Assembly (NCBI RefSeq): GCF_000968175.1
Contig: NZ_FO704551.1
Span: 496,001 to 560,000 of the forward strand
Length of the DNA stretch: 64,000 nucleotides
Direction: 5' to 3'
Source of the DNA: Xenorhabdus poinarii G6
GTDB taxonomy: Bacteria > Pseudomonadota > Gammaproteobacteria > Enterobacterales > Enterobacteriaceae
The notes beneath the pieces were generated by a model. It saw nothing but the letters and a program-made list of their open reading frames with translations. It was not told the origin of the DNA and did not search any database. Each line of letters starts with the position of its first letter. Position 1 is the first letter of the stretch. Both the position numbers and the translations under genes were made by a program. This document shows, piece after piece, positions 42,385 through 50,978 of the stretch.

Positions 42385-42434
42385 TTAAAATTCCTTATCG
42401 TTAAAAGTGATGCTGGATAAAAAAATCATTAGTG

Positions 42435-42986
42435 TTAATTAGCGGCTTTGTGGTAATCCATCGCCCATTGTATGATGAGGCGTTTGTTAGCTCGGCGTGA
42501 TTTGGGCTGGTGATGTTCCTTCATCCACTGTTCAATATCTCTGGCGAGGGATAACACAGAAACCTGGCCTTTTAGCTGTTGCAAAATACGTCGTAAACGA
42601 GTGACGAATTCTTCGGGGGTTTTGGCGGATTGCAATTGAGCAAAGCGGTTTGGGCTGACAATCGGTTTGTCATTATCAGTTTTAGTGCCGGCGGCGGTGG
42701 CGAGATTCGCGGTCGTGTCGGTTTTCACATACACCAGCGTCATGGCAATCATCGCCCACAGCACCATATTTTCTTGTTTGTTCTCTGTGGTCATGTCTTC
42801 AGGCAGACTGAACCAGAGAGCCCGAAAACCTTCGGTCAGCACTACTGCGTCAATATCCTGGCAACGCTTTAATTCCGCTTTATAGAGTGTGGGGGCAGGG
42901 ATAATGCCTTTTTCCTGTAACGCTGAAAGGGATAAAAACATGCTTTCCCACCAGCGTAGTAAGCGACCTTCGATTAGGTTATTCAT
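42435..42986 (-). CDS. cse2: Cse2 (CasB), Cascade small subunit
   Basis: All-helical small subunit that stabilises the R-loop in Cascade. It has 183 residues, in the range for the family (E. coli 160). RFAQLQSAKTPEEFVTRLRRILQQL and LLRWWESMFLSLSALQ show the expected pattern. Overlaps cse1 by eight bases. Confidence 0.93.
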   Translation of the reverse strand: MNNLIEGRLLRWWESMFLSLSALQEKGIIPAPTLYKAELKRCQDIDAVVLTEGFRALWFSLPEDMTTENKQENMVLWAMIAMTLVYVKTDTTANLATAAGTKTDNDKPIVSPNRFAQLQSAKTPEEFVTRLRRILQQLKGQVSVLSLARDIEQWMKEHHQPKSRRANKRLIIQWAMDYHKAAN

Positions 42987-44595
42987 TGATAACCTCCTTC
43001 TTTTTGTGCTTGGATGATTTGAATTCTATTTTGTGCTCTACCATAAATGATTTGATCTCTTTGGCGATCATCAGCCATTTGGTCAGGATCTGCCGTGCCG
43101 CGATTTTTTTAGGGAGATGTTTGGGATCGAACTCTTCTGACAGGACGTATTCATCAAAGAGATCAAAACACGTGTTTTTCAGTTGATAAAGCCAGTGTTG
43201 GGCTTCGCGTGTTGATAACGAGGCTGCTTCGTGCGGGCTGCTGACAATCTGTTGTACCGCTGTAAAGAAGGCAGCCTGGGTACGTTGATAGAATGCAGTG
43301 TCAATAAACGACATATCGCCTTTAATGTCATTGGGGCGATGAAACCAGGCACTTTTGATCTGGGTACGGCACTGTGTCAGGGCATAAACAGAAAGGCTGT
43401 GTAATGTTTTTACCCGTCGGAAAATCGCGTCCTTTCTCTCCATTGAGATAGAAAATAGGGGCAAAGAGGTGGAGTACCAGCTACGGGCTTTCATATTGTC
43501 CATGTCGTAGCCAAAAACCCATAATCGTGGCGTAGTACTCTGTTTATCTGCAAGATAATTAACGAGTTGGTAAAAATGGTCGACAACCTGCGCCGCATCT
43601 TGACCGTTTTTATCATCGGAAAACGTCAGACTATCCCAGATTTTGTAGGTGATACCACCGGGTTGCCCTTTAACGGAAAGGTGTTCTTCATTCGGTTTTT
43701 TCGGATTCCATCGATAGGGGGTTAAGGGATGTTTCCATGTACCCGCATAATTATGGCCATAGTTTTGGGTGCGATAACCAGAAACAGACCGGTTAGTTGC
43801 TTGCCCGGTCAATTGGCAAATGGCAGGTTTATCGTCTATTTGTAGCCGGATCCGCCGTGGCATCGCCCAATACATATGCAGTTCATGCACGTTATGAGCA
43901 TAAATTTCTGTTCCGGGTTTCTGGCTGGTCTGCGTTTTGCCTAACCACGGAAAAACACTGGCACTCGTGAGGTCAGGATCGGCGTACCGCCAATGTTCCC
44001 GATTAATCACGTTGAGCCAAAGTTTTTGCCATAGTGGTGCTTCCCATGTGTGTGGCTGAATCAATGTTGTCAGCGGTCCACCTCCCCGTAATCCGACGCG
44101 ATGTCCAACTCCCCCCGCGGGTGCATTGATCTGTAGGGTAAACAGGGCGATAGCGGCCATTTCAGGGGAAATAACCTCGCACTGACCGCGTTTAATAAAG
44201 TGATCGGTATTCTGTTTAAGTGTGTTTGCGCCCGGCGCTTCGATCAGTAATCCTGAAATCTCCGTTGATTTTGCGCCCTCGAGCGAATCAAAATCCTGCA
44301 TAAATAGCGGACCATCACCGGTCAGATTAAAGGCATGTTCCACACGATTAAAGGCCGTTTGTAAGCGGGCTTGTGTGGGAGGCTGCTCATAACATTCATG
44401 CCATTCTTCGTCATCTTCAGGGGCAAAAACTGTTTGCAGCAAGCCAATCGCCAGTTGGTACGCTGCGCCCTGAAAATCGGCGCGTGGCAGAGCAAAATCC
44501 ATCACGGCAGGATCACAAATTGCCGCTAATGGCAATTTTTCCTTGCGGCCATCTCTCATGCTAAAAGTCAGCCATGCGTCTTTAACAAGGTTCAT
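42979..44595 (-). CDS. cse1: Cse1 (CasA), Cascade large subunit
   Basis: Recognises the PAM and recruits Cas3. It has 538 residues (E. coli 502). Starts NLVKDAWLTFSMRDGRKEKLP and contains LRGGGPLTTLI, the loop-1 region, and GHNYAGTWKHPLTPYRWNPK, all typical of Cse1. The start codon overlaps the cas3 stop by one base, so Cas3 and Cascade are translated from one message. Confidence 0.95.
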   Translation of the reverse strand: MNLVKDAWLTFSMRDGRKEKLPLAAICDPAVMDFALPRADFQGAAYQLAIGLLQTVFAPEDDEEWHECYEQPPTQARLQTAFNRVEHAFNLTGDGPLFMQDFDSLEGAKSTEISGLLIEAPGANTLKQNTDHFIKRGQCEVISPEMAAIALFTLQINAPAGGVGHRVGLRGGGPLTTLIQPHTWEAPLWQKLWLNVINREHWRYADPDLTSASVFPWLGKTQTSQKPGTEIYAHNVHELHMYWAMPRRIRLQIDDKPAICQLTGQATNRSVSGYRTQNYGHNYAGTWKHPLTPYRWNPKKPNEEHLSVKGQPGGITYKIWDSLTFSDDKNGQDAAQVVDHFYQLVNYLADKQSTTPRLWVFGYDMDNMKARSWYSTSLPLFSISMERKDAIFRRVKTLHSLSVYALTQCRTQIKSAWFHRPNDIKGDMSFIDTAFYQRTQAAFFTAVQQIVSSPHEAASLSTREAQHWLYQLKNTCFDLFDEYVLSEEFDPKHLPKKIAARQILTKWLMIAKEIKSFMVEHKIEFKSSKHKKKEVINE

Positions 44596-47351
44596 TACGC
44601 CTCCTGCTGAGCGGGTCCATACAAACCCATGTTGGGATCATAAGTAAAATTGGGGTCATGTTCAGGTAACCAAATTTGTAGGTATTTGACAGATTTGAAT
44701 TTTTCCTGTAATCGTTGCACGGCCTGGGAAAGCGATTCAGGGACAGGTTGCAACTTATCGGCAAATTTGTTTTTTGCAACCTTGATGGTACTGAGTTGAA
44801 CGGGGAATTTTTCATCATTTATCCACGGCATCAATTCACCGCTTTCGGTCAATCTGACCAGTAGTACGCTTACCGTTTCGATGTCGCTAAACCGGGTATT
44901 GATATCGCCGTTATCGTCATACCAGCCGTGCGCACTGCGTTTACTGTATCCATCACTCTGCCATCGCAGTGCTTGTGATCGCGCGATAGCCTCTTTGGCC
45001 TGTGCTTTAGCCATCTCATCATTATCCTTGGGTTTGAGCGCATCAGGGATTTGCTCATCGGCATCTTCCCCATAAACCGCTTCGATCAACGTTCGGGCTT
45101 CGGTTGGCATCCGAATTGCTTTCAGGCGTCGTAACTCACGCAAGCCAAGCCATAAACGCCCACCTGAACGATAAACATATTGGGTATTGCGAAAATTTTT
45201 ACTCAGCCAATCTGCGTTGGGATGATCGTCCCATTCTGGGGCATGGAGATATAGCTCAGGGGGAAGCCGGCTATCGGTGATGCCTTGCTGATATGTGCCG
45301 TTTGCATCGCGGGTATGGCGGTGCAAGCGGCCAACCCGCTGGATCAGATCGTCGATTGGGCAAATATCGCTGATCATGACATCCGTATCCGCATCGAGAC
45401 TTTCTTGAAAAACCTGAGTCGTGATCAGGATAATTCCCTGCCGTTGTTCTCGTGTGCTTTTTTTACCGAATGTCGCCAGTACCCGATTTTCTATCGCTTT
45501 TCGGTCATGCAAAATAAAGAGGCTGTGGAATAGCAGGCAATTTTCCGGTTTATCCATTTGTGGCTGAATCAGGCGGAAAGCATGAAGCGCGTCATCCACG
45601 GAGTTGCGTATCCACACCACGCATTGCCCGCTTTGAGCGGCATTCAGCGCGAGTTGCACACATTCATCCAGATGATTCACGGTTTTTACTGCGACAGTAC
45701 GGCTGACATCCGCCCGGCTGAGCAAGGGGGTTTCAATCAGAGGATTGGCTGGATCTAATGTGACCTGAGTCGCCAATGGAAAGGCGGTTTCCTGCAATTT
45801 CTGTATGGGTATTTCTCTGGCAGATAACCAGGTATCCACCAACTTCTGGCGCTGTTTTAAAGAGAGCGTAGCGGTCAGTAATACGACTGAGCCTCCTTGA
45901 TGCAGATGCAGGCTTAATAAGCTTTTCAGTAATGTAAACATGTATTCATCTGCGGCATGAACCTCATCGAAAATCAATACCTTGCGATTTAGCCCAATCA
46001 GCCGGAGTGACTGGTATTTTCTGGGTAAAATCGCAAGTAGCGCCTGATCGATAGTCCCTACACCCACTGAGGCCAGTAACGCTTTTTTATTCGAATCTGA
46101 CAGCCATTGATGGCACTGCGCTGTTGCGGTGGTATCGTCTCTGGTGTAATCACTGTCGTTATGTTCGGAAGTCAGAATAATGTCACGGAAATGGTCATTC
46201 ATTTCACGTGCGCCATGAGCGAGAACGATACTGGGTAGTTTGCCATTTTCGGTATCGAACATCTGATGATAGTGTTTGGCGATCCGGTCCAACATCGCGT
46301 TGGACGTGGCCATTGTCGGCAGGCCAAAATAGAAGCCATCTGCAGCACCCGCCTGCATCAAGCGATGCGTCAGAGTCAGGGCGGCTTCTGTTTTACCCGC
46401 CCCGGTGACATCTTCCAAAATAAAAAGTTGTGGGGCGTCATCAATTGGGACTTCTTCCGCCCACTTTTGTAATGGGGTTGGCGCGAAATGGTAATAATCC
46501 TGAATTGAGGTGTAAGGCGATATCACGGGGGAATGATGGATATCAATGCCATTCAGGGCCATTTGTGCCTGTTTCTGGCTAATCTGCCAATATTCTGCCA
46601 GTGAGAGGGCTTTGGTCTGATAACGGAAGTAATAACTATCAGATCCTATCCAGTCTGCCAGTACCACGATACCCGCAAGTTGCCAGCTTACCTGTTGCAG
46701 ATGACGTCGCCATTCCTTTGACAGTAATTTTTCCAATGGCAAATGAGGTTGAAAAAGGTTAAGCAGATCATGGATAAATGCGGTTGCATCATCAACATTT
46801 TGGGGTTCCGTAAAGTCGGTAATCGCTCCCCAATCCTTATCATCAATGGGTTTACCGTGATGGCCGAGCATACACTGCATTAATACCATCAGCGTTTTCT
46901 GTGCAGGTATATTTGGTACTTTTTCACCGCCTGGCAGGCCATGATCGCCAACTAAAGCCAGCAACACATCGTCCTGAATTTTATTCCAGAAATATAACCC
47001 CATTCGATCATGTCGGAAATATTGGGAACCGTAGGGTTTACGCTGTTTAGGTTTAATCAAATCGGTATTTTCTGGAGAATATAATTGCTGAAATGCAGAG
47101 GCGAATTTGCCGATATCATGCAACACCAGAAAGAATGAAAATAAGTTTTGTAAGGATTCTGGTGAGAGCGCCAAAAAATCCGCAAGATCTTGGGTAATTT
47201 TTTTATGTGGCGCTAATAATAACTGGCCGACAGCGGCGACATCCAGACAGTGATAGGCCAGAAGATGGTAGTTTTCATCAGAATAGGGATTTTTTTTGGC
47301 TTTGCCCCAATATCCTGTGAGGTAAGTCAGATTATTGATTAACTCAGGCAT
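44595..47351 (-). CDS. cas3: Cas3, type I-E nuclease-helicase
   Basis: Degrades target DNA recruited by Cascade. It has 918 residues (E. coli 888). An N-terminal HD nuclease domain shows His34, His78-Asp79 (LHDIGKFASAF), GDHG near 135 and HHGKP near 165. The SF2 helicase has Walker A TGAGKT (316-321), DEVH (462-465) and the LLTATLS motif III. The C-terminal ITTQVFQESLDADTD and RVGRLHRH carry motifs V and VI. It is first in the cas operon, with no clear ribosome binding site before the start. A VOC gene lies 55 bases upstream on the same strand. Confidence 0.96.
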   Translation of the reverse strand: MPELINNLTYLTGYWGKAKKNPYSDENYHLLAYHCLDVAAVGQLLLAPHKKITQDLADFLALSPESLQNLFSFFLVLHDIGKFASAFQQLYSPENTDLIKPKQRKPYGSQYFRHDRMGLYFWNKIQDDVLLALVGDHGLPGGEKVPNIPAQKTLMVLMQCMLGHHGKPIDDKDWGAITDFTEPQNVDDATAFIHDLLNLFQPHLPLEKLLSKEWRRHLQQVSWQLAGIVVLADWIGSDSYYFRYQTKALSLAEYWQISQKQAQMALNGIDIHHSPVISPYTSIQDYYHFAPTPLQKWAEEVPIDDAPQLFILEDVTGAGKTEAALTLTHRLMQAGAADGFYFGLPTMATSNAMLDRIAKHYHQMFDTENGKLPSIVLAHGAREMNDHFRDIILTSEHNDSDYTRDDTTATAQCHQWLSDSNKKALLASVGVGTIDQALLAILPRKYQSLRLIGLNRKVLIFDEVHAADEYMFTLLKSLLSLHLHQGGSVVLLTATLSLKQRQKLVDTWLSAREIPIQKLQETAFPLATQVTLDPANPLIETPLLSRADVSRTVAVKTVNHLDECVQLALNAAQSGQCVVWIRNSVDDALHAFRLIQPQMDKPENCLLFHSLFILHDRKAIENRVLATFGKKSTREQRQGIILITTQVFQESLDADTDVMISDICPIDDLIQRVGRLHRHTRDANGTYQQGITDSRLPPELYLHAPEWDDHPNADWLSKNFRNTQYVYRSGGRLWLGLRELRRLKAIRMPTEARTLIEAVYGEDADEQIPDALKPKDNDEMAKAQAKEAIARSQALRWQSDGYSKRSAHGWYDDNGDINTRFSDIETVSVLLVRLTESGELMPWINDEKFPVQLSTIKVAKNKFADKLQPVPESLSQAVQRLQEKFKSVKYLQIWLPEHDPNFTYDPNMGLYGPAQQEA

Positions 47352-47406
47352 ATTTTTTTAATATAAAATCAAATGTTAAGTTGATTGTCATTAATGGAAT
47401 AATTTT

Positions 47407-47808
47407 CTATTGGTATTTTTTATTTTCGATATATTGGCTGAACCGAAGTAAATAACCATCCGGGTCCTGAACAAGAAATTCTCGCTGGCAGATTTCGTCA
47501 TCACCTATATTGTAATAGTTATCTTCCAATGGGCGATAAAGCGCGATGTTGTGTCTTTGTAAACTTGTCAGAATGGGGGTGAGATCATCAACTTCAATTT
47601 GTAAATTGATGCCTCGACCTAAAGGTTTGATGAGTTCTCCGGTATTCCAGCCATCGGCATGAAATGCTTCCAGCATTAATTGCGCCTCACCGAAACTTAG
47701 ATAGGCAAAATCTGGTTTTTCTCTTCGAATTAATACTTCTAACCCTAATATTTTTTGATAAAAATAGAATGAAGCTGCGAAATCAGTCACGGTGAGTTCC
47801 GGCACCAT
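47407..47808 (-). CDS. VOC-fold protein, glyoxalase/bleomycin-resistance type
   Basis: Small vicinal-oxygen-chelate protein. The ATG at 47808 (MVPELTVTDFAASFYFYQK) gives 133 residues and the usual family beginning; a TTG at 47871 would add 21 residues. It shows YQKILGLEVLIRREKPDFAYL, the paired GRGINLQIEVDD half, and DPDGYLLRFSQYIE, typical of the bleomycin-resistance/dioxygenase subgroup. Substrate is unknown. It lies directly upstream of cas3 in the same direction. Confidence 0.85.
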   Translation of the reverse strand: MVPELTVTDFAASFYFYQKILGLEVLIRREKPDFAYLSFGEAQLMLEAFHADGWNTGELIKPLGRGINLQIEVDDLTPILTSLQRHNIALYRPLEDNYYNIGDDEICQREFLVQDPDGYLLRFSQYIENKKYQ

Positions 47809-48014
47809 GCGATTCCAATAGGTGTTCCTGGTGGTCGATTTCGTGTCCACGCGTTTTTTCCTGTATGACAAATTGCGTTCTAATTTAAAAAACGAGTTAA
47901 TTATGTTGAACTGGCTACATATTCTGATACGTTACACTATTTTATATTGAACCCTCATTAGGGTTGTGTTTTATATGTTAACGAGATCACATTTATTTTA
48001 TGGTAAAAACAGAA

Positions 48015-48314
48015 TTAAAAAAGTTGTCGTATCAAGAAGTAAATTGTGAAGAGTGTTTTTATCAATGTGTTCCAATGGTTTTTTACTGAGCGAATTTTGC
48101 TTTTATAAGCGAGTTTACGTTTCAGATATCTATTCTCTTTTTGGAGCTGGTTTATGATGTTGTCTGGAGCTGATGTTAATGCCTCTTTTCGCCAACGATA
48201 CAGAGTAGTTTTAGAGATTCCCTCTGTTTTAGCTAAAAAAGGAACGCTGATGTTGTGAGGGGGGAGCAATTTTTTTTGGATAGCAGATTTTTGTTTAATG
48301 GAATACTGTTTCAT
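48015..48314 (-). pseudogene. IS3-type transposase OrfA remnant
   Basis: A 99-residue frame with a good start (AAGGAG nine bases before the ATG). The first 50 residues form a helix-turn-helix of transposase type (VPFLAKTEGISKTTLYRWRK) and then a leucine-zipper-like helix (IINQLQKENRYLKRKL). After about residue 75 the sequence becomes unrelated and no orfB follows, so this is a truncated remnant. No inverted repeats were identified. Confidence 0.65.
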
Positions 48315-48666
48315 AATTTATGCTCCTTCTTTAGATTCTGTGGAATGACTGGTTAATCTTGTGGATATTAATTTTTTTTATGCTATTTTAATTTTTTGAA
48401 AGAAAAAGAAACTCCTTTCTCTTTTTTAAGGATAGAAAACATTTACATTTATTCAAGTGGCAGGGTAAATATTTATCCACTGGGTGAGAACATACTATTT
48501 TTGTTATCTTTTAAAGACAATTATATTAGAATTTGTTATTTAAATAGTGTTTTAATCGAGTTGAATTCAGCTATCTGAACAATTCTTTAGACTTTTATCG
48601 CAAGCTAATGGGTTCAATAACAATAATATTTTAAGTTCAAATATTAATTAAAATATGCTCGACACC
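48315..48666. other. AT-rich spacer between the OrfA remnant and the old end of the array
   Basis: About 350 bases with very low GC (for example runs of A and T at 48365-48420 and 48480-48560). A 60-codon frame here is AT-driven and not credible. No hairpin terminator with T run was identified. Confidence 0.4.
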
Positions 48667-48756
48667 TGATTTATCCCCGTATCGACGGGGAACTTGGGTT
48701 GACAATTACCGAAAGTGAAAGTAACTCTGGTTTATCTCCGTATTTACGGAGAATAT
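48667..48756 (-). repeat. Two decayed CRISPR repeats with an intact 32-base spacing
   Basis: Degenerate repeat A at 48667-48695 and degenerate repeat B at 48728-48756 start exactly 61 bases apart, the period of the main array (29 + 32). A keeps TTTATCCCCGTA and ACGGGGAAC. B reads TTTATCTCCGTA...TTACGGAGAA: the stem base changes C to T and G to A are paired, so the hairpin is preserved. They are the far (oldest) end of the array, in the same orientation. Confidence 0.85.
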
Positions 48757-48944
48757 AGATATGATGCTGGATTAATACAATAAGTGCAATAGGTAGGTGT
48801 TTATACTGGCGACCCGCTAAATATTGTAGGTTAGAGATAAAGCAAAAAGATTAGTAGCTCCATTATCATCAAGAACAACTGCTGTATTTTTTTGTCAGTG
48901 CGAATTGTTCTGCCCATTTTCCAGCGATTTTATCAATCTCCAGT
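48757..48944. other. Unassigned 188 bases between decayed and intact repeats
   Basis: The stretch is 188 bases, so the repeat starts at 48728 and 48945 are 217 bases apart, which is not a whole number of 61-base units. No third decayed repeat could be recognised in it. It may be old spacer DNA with lost repeats, or DNA joined by a deletion. Confidence 0.4.
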
Positions 48945-48973
48945 CGGTTTATCCCCGTACTTATGGGGAACAC
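48945..48973 (-). CRISPR. Single CRISPR repeat left beyond the insertion sequence
   Basis: A 29-base repeat matching the main array except for two bases (GTACTTATGGGG in place of GTGCTTACGGGG). It is followed by 26 bases of spacer, then the insertion sequence; the remaining spacer bases lie on the other side at 50395-50400. It was therefore part of the same array before the insertion. Confidence 0.93.
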
Positions 48974-49003
48974 TTTTATGGCCTCTGCTCTTGCGTGTTC
49001 TAG

Positions 49004-50394
49004 TACTACAGCCGTAATTGTTCTGTAAGCCGATGATTTCCCCGGCGACGATAATGACATTGTTGTGCCCGGTATTGATGCCGTCGTCGCCAGTCTGACC
49101 AATGTAAAACCTGTTCGATTGTCTCTCCCGCTTTTTCCATCAGTTTTGACAGCAGCTTACGGAGTTCCGCTACACTGAGCGGAACCCGACCTACCGGTGT
49201 TTTTTTTTCTCCTGTACCCGCAGAACCGCGAGGACTGCATGGGCCAGTAACGACAAGGTAATATGCCGGTGCCAACTCTGCCATCGCCGCACTTCGTAGT
49301 GATCCAGTCCACATTTCCCTTTGATTTCCTTAAAGCCACTTTCAATTTCCCAGCGACAACCCGCCACCTGAACCAGCGTATTAAGATCCGCCTGTTCTCG
49401 CAAGGCATACACCACATAGTAAGCCCGTTCCTGTCTACTATCCCGGCTGCGGCGAACCAACAGATAATGACCATAACGCCGCTCCTCTTCACTGAGCTGT
49501 AAACGCCATAATGGCACAACAGCCCAGTCATACTCACGCTCACCTTTTGTTCCCGTTCCCGCTGACCGTGTTTTCCAGTCAGCGGCAGTCAACGTATCGG
49601 CAATCCGGTCAGCACGCATATACTCTGGCCCTCGCCACCATAAGGGGGTATTGCAGGGAATGGCTAACACAAAGGGTTGGTATCGGGATTCCAGCCAGAC
49701 CCTCAGACGACGGTCACGGCCATACACTTCATCCGCGGTCACCCAGCGACAGGGCACGCCGGCATCCCATGTCCGTTCCAGCATCTGCCGGGCTAACTGG
49801 GGTTTCGTTGCAAACGTGACACTGGCCGGGATACCCGCGGCTTCACAGCGGGCACGGTCATCGGTCCATTGGCGGGGCAGGTATAAGGCCCGGTCAATAA
49901 AAGCATGCCCGCCGTGGCCGGCGTAACATAGAAAGACGCCTATCTGGCTGTTTTCTACCCGTCCAGCGGTCCCACTATACTGACGCTGTACCCCGGCAGA
50001 ATGGGTCCCTTTTTTGATAAAACCGGTTTCATCAAGGATAAGAACTCCCTGTTCATCGCCCAAATGTTCGGTGACATAATCCCGCAGGATATCGCGGGCC
50101 ATCTCGACATCCCAGTCAGCGCGTTCCAGCAAATATTGAATGCCATCGGGGGAACTTTCCCCCATCCATTCAGCCAGTTGCCAGCTATTCTTACGTTCAA
50201 CATCACTGAGCAATCCCCGAAGATAGGCGAGGCTGCGTTGTCGCGGGCCGGTAGAGTGAAATAAGGGAGCCAGACGGGCATGTAATGCCTGTAGCGCCTG
50301 TTCCCAGATTTTGGCAGGGGATGGCATGTGACACCACCTTTGATTCGAGGAAGAAGAACCCCATCATGGCACAATATGGATTACGGCTGTAGTA
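49004..50394 (-). mobile_element. IS701-family insertion sequence inside a CRISPR spacer
   Basis: A 1391-base element bounded by perfect 15-base inverted repeats, TACTACAGCCGTAAT (49004-49018) and its complement (50380-50394). A four-base target duplication CTAG (49000-49003 and 50395-50398) flanks it, matching the YTAR target reported for IS701-type elements. Removing the element and one CTAG restores a spacer of exactly 32 bases between two repeats. It holds one transposase gene. Confidence 0.93.
49191..50327 (-). CDS. IS701-family DDE transposase, needs a -1 frameshift for its C-terminus
   Basis: A 378-residue frame with the DDE residues Asp99 (LILDETGF), Asp199 (VTADEVYG) and Glu329 (WEIESGFKEIKGKCGLDHYEVR). 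It ends at TAG just after a run of nine A (read from the minus strand, at 49208-49200). In the -1 frame the protein continues as TPVGRVPLSVAELRKLLSKL to WSDWRRRHQYRAQQCHYRRR, the usual family C-terminus, and stops inside the terminal repeat at 49006. The full product is therefore split by the A run, either by slippage or by mutation. Confidence 0.9.
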   Translation of the reverse strand: MPSPAKIWEQALQALHARLAPLFHSTGPRQRSLAYLRGLLSDVERKNSWQLAEWMGESSPDGIQYLLERADWDVEMARDILRDYVTEHLGDEQGVLILDETGFIKKGTHSAGVQRQYSGTAGRVENSQIGVFLCYAGHGGHAFIDRALYLPRQWTDDRARCEAAGIPASVTFATKPQLARQMLERTWDAGVPCRWVTADEVYGRDRRLRVWLESRYQPFVLAIPCNTPLWWRGPEYMRADRIADTLTAADWKTRSAGTGTKGEREYDWAVVPLWRLQLSEEERRYGHYLLVRRSRDSRQERAYYVVYALREQADLNTLVQVAGCRWEIESGFKEIKGKCGLDHYEVRRWQSWHRHITLSLLAHAVLAVLRVQEKKKHR

Positions 50395-50400
50395 CTAGTT

Positions 50401-50978
50401 CGGTTTATCCCCGTGCTTACGGGGAACACTACCAAATCTAATCACCAGCCAGAATTGGTTGCGGTTTATCCCCGTGCTTACGGGGAACACCCTAAAAACG
50501 TTAAGCTGAATAAGTACGGAAACGGTTTATCCCCGTGCTTACGGGGAACACATTGGTCGCTGATAATCTAATCATGCTGCCGCCGGTTTATCCCCGTGCT
50601 TACGGGGAACACCCGTCGGTCGCGTCTTTTTTGCTGAGCACATACGGTTTATCCCCGTGCTTACGGGGAACACATCGATCTGTCCATTTCATGCCTACGT
50701 TCTTCCGGTTTATCCCCGTGCTTACGGGGAACACTTCCTCGGGCTGGACGAGAAACGCCACCCTATCGGTTTATCCCCGTGCTTACGGGGAACACTTCTT
50801 GACCAGCGACAGGGATTTGCACATTTGCGGTTTATCCCCGTGCTTACGGGGAACACTTATAACGCATATCCGAAATTAATTTTACTCACGGTTTATCCCC
50901 GTGCTTACGGGGAACACTTATAACGCATATCCGAAATTAATTTTACTCACGGTTTATCCCCGTGCTTACGGGGAACAC
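50401..50978 (-). CRISPR. Type I-E CRISPR array, ten repeats and nine spacers (main part)
   Basis: Ten 29-base repeats begin at 50401, 50462, 50523, 50584, 50645, 50706, 50767, 50828, 50889 and 50950, all 61 bases apart, with 32-base spacers. The repeat on the plus strand starts CGGTTTATCCCC and ends GGGGAACAC; its reverse (GTGTTCCCC...GGGGATAAACCG) is the type I-E orientation, so transcription is leftward. The last two spacers (50857-50888 and 50918-50949) are identical. Including the repeat at 48945 the array has eleven well-preserved repeats. Confidence 0.98.

Noticed and set aside
48396..48578. A 60-codon frame on the plus strand in AT-rich DNA
   Set aside because: No ribosome binding site, no recognisable family and base composition typical of non-coding AT-rich DNA.
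48869..49102. A 77-codon frame on the minus strand crossing the CRISPR repeat at 48945
   Set aside because: It runs from the transposon end through spacer and repeat into the unassigned stretch, so it is a chimera of unrelated DNA.
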